DNA of 14,692 nucleotides. Origin: Treponema sp. GTDB taxonomy: Bacteria; Spirochaetota; Spirochaetia; Treponematales; Breznakiellaceae. How positions within the stretch are numbered: the stretch's first letter is position 1; each line of letters opens with the position of its first letter. The position numbers and the translations under genes were made by a program. Where the stretch lies: positions 1-14,692 of the forward strand of contig JAISGE010000188.1 in assembly GCA_031263265.1 (NCBI GenBank). The letters are read 5' to 3'. Shown in pieces: positions 13,338 through 14,692 of the stretch. The notes under the pieces were generated by a model. The model was not told where the DNA came from and searched no databases. It was given only the letters and a program-made list of their open reading frames with translations.

Positions 13338-14541
13338 ATCATTCCGGAGTTCTGCAAAACAACGGGCTGCTATTCGGGAACATATCCTTGAGGTATTCAC
13401 CGGTTCTAACGGCCTCTTATCCTTGACTGTGGTGGTTTTGGGCTTCCTGGTGGGAACGGTTCTGATTCTCGTGGTGGGTAGGAATCCAGGGGGTATGTAT
13501 TCCGCGGTGGTACAGGTGGTTTCCGGGTTTGACTTGCGACGCTGGACTTTGGCGCAAGGCCCGGTTGCCCAATGGTTTAGCCAGACCTTAGGTTGGGAAT
13601 TATGGGTACCTCTATGGAATGTGCGGTACATTGGAGAATGGCTGGTCATGTCCATGCCCCTTATCCTCTGCGGGTTCTCTATGGCCTTTGCATCACGAAC
13701 CGGACTGTTTAATATTGGCGCTGAAGGCCAGTATATTGTGGGTCTTACTGCGGCTCAGTTTATGGCTCTGTACGGCCCCCCGATTCCAGGGCTTCACTGG
13801 ATCTTGGCAGTAGGAGCGGCTATTTTGGCAGGAGCTTGCTGGGGAGGTATCGTAGGGTTCTTAAAAGCCCGGTTCAATGTATCTGAAGTGGTTGCTACCA
13901 TTATGATGAACTACATCGCCTTCTATGTTTCCCGGTATAGTACGATGCAAATTCCTGGAACCAATACCTTCCAAACCCCTCCGCTACCCCTTACAGCCCG
14001 ACTGGTAAGCCCTTTTCTTGAGTCCATCACCAACGGTTCCCGGCTGAATTATGGATTGTACCTCACCATAGGGGGGATATTTTTTTTCTGGATCATCATG
14101 GGAAAAACCCGATTCGGCTATTCCTTGCGAGCTACCGGGATTAATAAAGATGCGGCCCGGTATGGGGGAATTAGTGTCAACGCCAGTATCACCGCGGCTA
14201 TGGCCATTGCCGGGGCTTTTGCAGGGCTTGCCGGGGCCGTAGTTTCTCTGGGGGTGTTCCCTGCAGGCCGGGTTCTCGCGGTACAAGACGGCTATGGTTT
14301 TGACGGTATTGCGGTGGCCCTCGTGGGGAACAGTACTGCGGGGGGAACCGCGCTGGCAGGGCTTCTCTTTGGTATGTTAAAGTCCGCCCAGCCCCTGATG
14401 CAGTCCCGGCACATCCCCAAAGAAATCACCTCAATTATCATGGGTTTGGTGGTGGTCTTCATCTCCCTTCGTGCAGGGGTGCGGATCCTCATCGACTGGC
14501 AACTCAAAGAAAAAGCCCGTAAAGGGAGGATAAGCGAATGA
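13330..14541 (+). CDS. BMP-type ABC importer permease 1
   Basis: 403-residue inner-membrane permease of the BPD_transp_2 (branched-chain amino acid/nucleoside) family, one half of the transport channel. The hydrophobic segments include LLSLTVVVLGFLVGTVLILVV, the stretch after the periplasmic loop beginning WLVMSMPLILCGFSMAFA, WILAVGAAILAGACWGGIVGFL and YGLYLTIGGIFFFWIIM. Family motifs: ASRTGLFNIGAEGQYIVG and, near the end, ALVGNSTAGGTALAGLLFGML. Start 13330 is preferred over 13309 because AAAGGAG at 13317-13323 is well placed. It overlaps the ATPase by 8 bp and the next permease by 4 bp (ATGA), a tightly coupled operon. The large loop between the first two membrane segments (residues about 55-100) is on the periplasmic side by prediction. 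Confidence 0.93.
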   Translation: MAESFRSSAKQRAAIREHILEVFTGSNGLLSLTVVVLGFLVGTVLILVVGRNPGGMYSAVVQVVSGFDLRRWTLAQGPVAQWFSQTLGWELWVPLWNVRYIGEWLVMSMPLILCGFSMAFASRTGLFNIGAEGQYIVGLTAAQFMALYGPPIPGLHWILAVGAAILAGACWGGIVGFLKARFNVSEVVATIMMNYIAFYVSRYSTMQIPGTNTFQTPPLPLTARLVSPFLESITNGSRLNYGLYLTIGGIFFFWIIMGKTRFGYSLRATGINKDAARYGGISVNASITAAMAIAGAFAGLAGAVVSLGVFPAGRVLAVQDGYGFDGIAVALVGNSTAGGTALAGLLFGMLKSAQPLMQSRHIPKEITSIIMGLVVVFISLRAGVRILIDWQLKEKARKGRISE

Positions 14542-14692
14542 CCCTGTTTTTGAGTACCCTGGTACACATGCTTCCTTCAACCCTCATGATTGTGGCCCCC
14601 ATCTTAATTGCCGCTACCGGAGGACTCATCAGCGAACGGGCCGGGGTGGTGAACATCGCCTTAGAGGGGCTTATGGCTATTGGCGCTATGAG
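14538..14692 (+). CDS. BMP-type ABC importer permease 2 (3' partial)
   Basis: The gene begins ATGACCCTG at 14538, overlapping the stop of permease 1 by ATGA, with GGGAGG at 14524-14529 as ribosome site. The visible 51 residues read MTLFLSTLVHMLPSTLMIVAPILIAATGGLISERAGVVNIALEGLMAIGAM. GLISERAGVVNIALEGLM is the hallmark of the second permease (YufQ/RfuD type) of this importer class. The rest lies beyond the window. It pairs with permease 1 to form the membrane channel. Confidence 0.9.
   Translation, partial: MTLFLSTLVHMLPSTLMIVAPILIAATGGLISERAGVVNIALEGLMAIGAM

Noticed and set aside
13056..13655. Minus-strand reading frame of 199 codons across the ATPase/permease junction
   Set aside because: Antisense to two conserved transporter genes, with no recognisable domain or start signal.
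1..14692. CRISPR array, insertion sequence or prophage attachment site
   Set aside because: No evenly spaced repeats, transposase-like protein, terminal inverted repeats with target duplication, or duplicated tRNA 3' end was found.

Overview
The window looks like chromosomal DNA from a spirochaete of the Treponema type, most plausibly one of the termite-gut treponemes. The reasons are roughly 50% GC, a BMP-family (PnrA/RfuA-like) binding protein followed by ATPase and permease genes, class I tRNA genes without encoded CCA, and a DUF3842-larE-larC group. This assignment is inference from gene content; no 16S rRNA or other marker is present.

Layout. (1) 1-2564, + strand: a helicase-nuclease of the type III restriction Res kind, cut at its 5' end by the window edge; its Walker A motif lies upstream of the first ATG. 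(2) 2683-5267, + strand: a tight three-gene unit of a DUF3842 protein, LarE and LarC. LarE and LarC make the nickel-pincer nucleotide (NPN) cofactor of lactate racemase-type enzymes. LarB and LarA are not in the window. (3) 5322-5593, + strand: a two-tRNA operon, Gln(CTG) then Glu(CTC), with a good sigma70-type promoter and a T8 run directly after the second tRNA. (4) 8702-5614, - strand: a three-gene operon of a membrane-anchored beta-propeller-like protein, a LytM/M23-like protein that has lost most of its zinc ligands, and a SAM methyltransferase with a two-CxxC N-terminus. It starts from a promoter overlapped by a perfect inverted repeat and ends at a hairpin with a T tract. (5) 10315-8837, - strand: gltX, glutamyl-tRNA synthetase, possibly read from a leaderless transcript. 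(6) 10399 to the end, + strand: a nucleoside- or riboflavin-type BMP/ABC import operon (binding protein, double-domain ATPase, permease, second permease cut by the window end), with 181 bp of folded-looking RNA between the binding protein and the ATPase.

How the genes fit together. The Lar genes form a cofactor pathway fragment. GluRS and its cognate tRNAs sit in the same region, and if this organism lacks GlnRS the same enzyme could charge both tRNAs. The minus-strand trio looks like an undescribed cell-envelope unit. The ABC genes form a complete importer apart from the truncated last permease. The best candidates for something new are the envelope trio with its pseudo-peptidase, the DUF3842-Lar association with a three-cysteine (probably iron-sulfur) LarE, and the structured RNA between the binding protein and ATPase genes.
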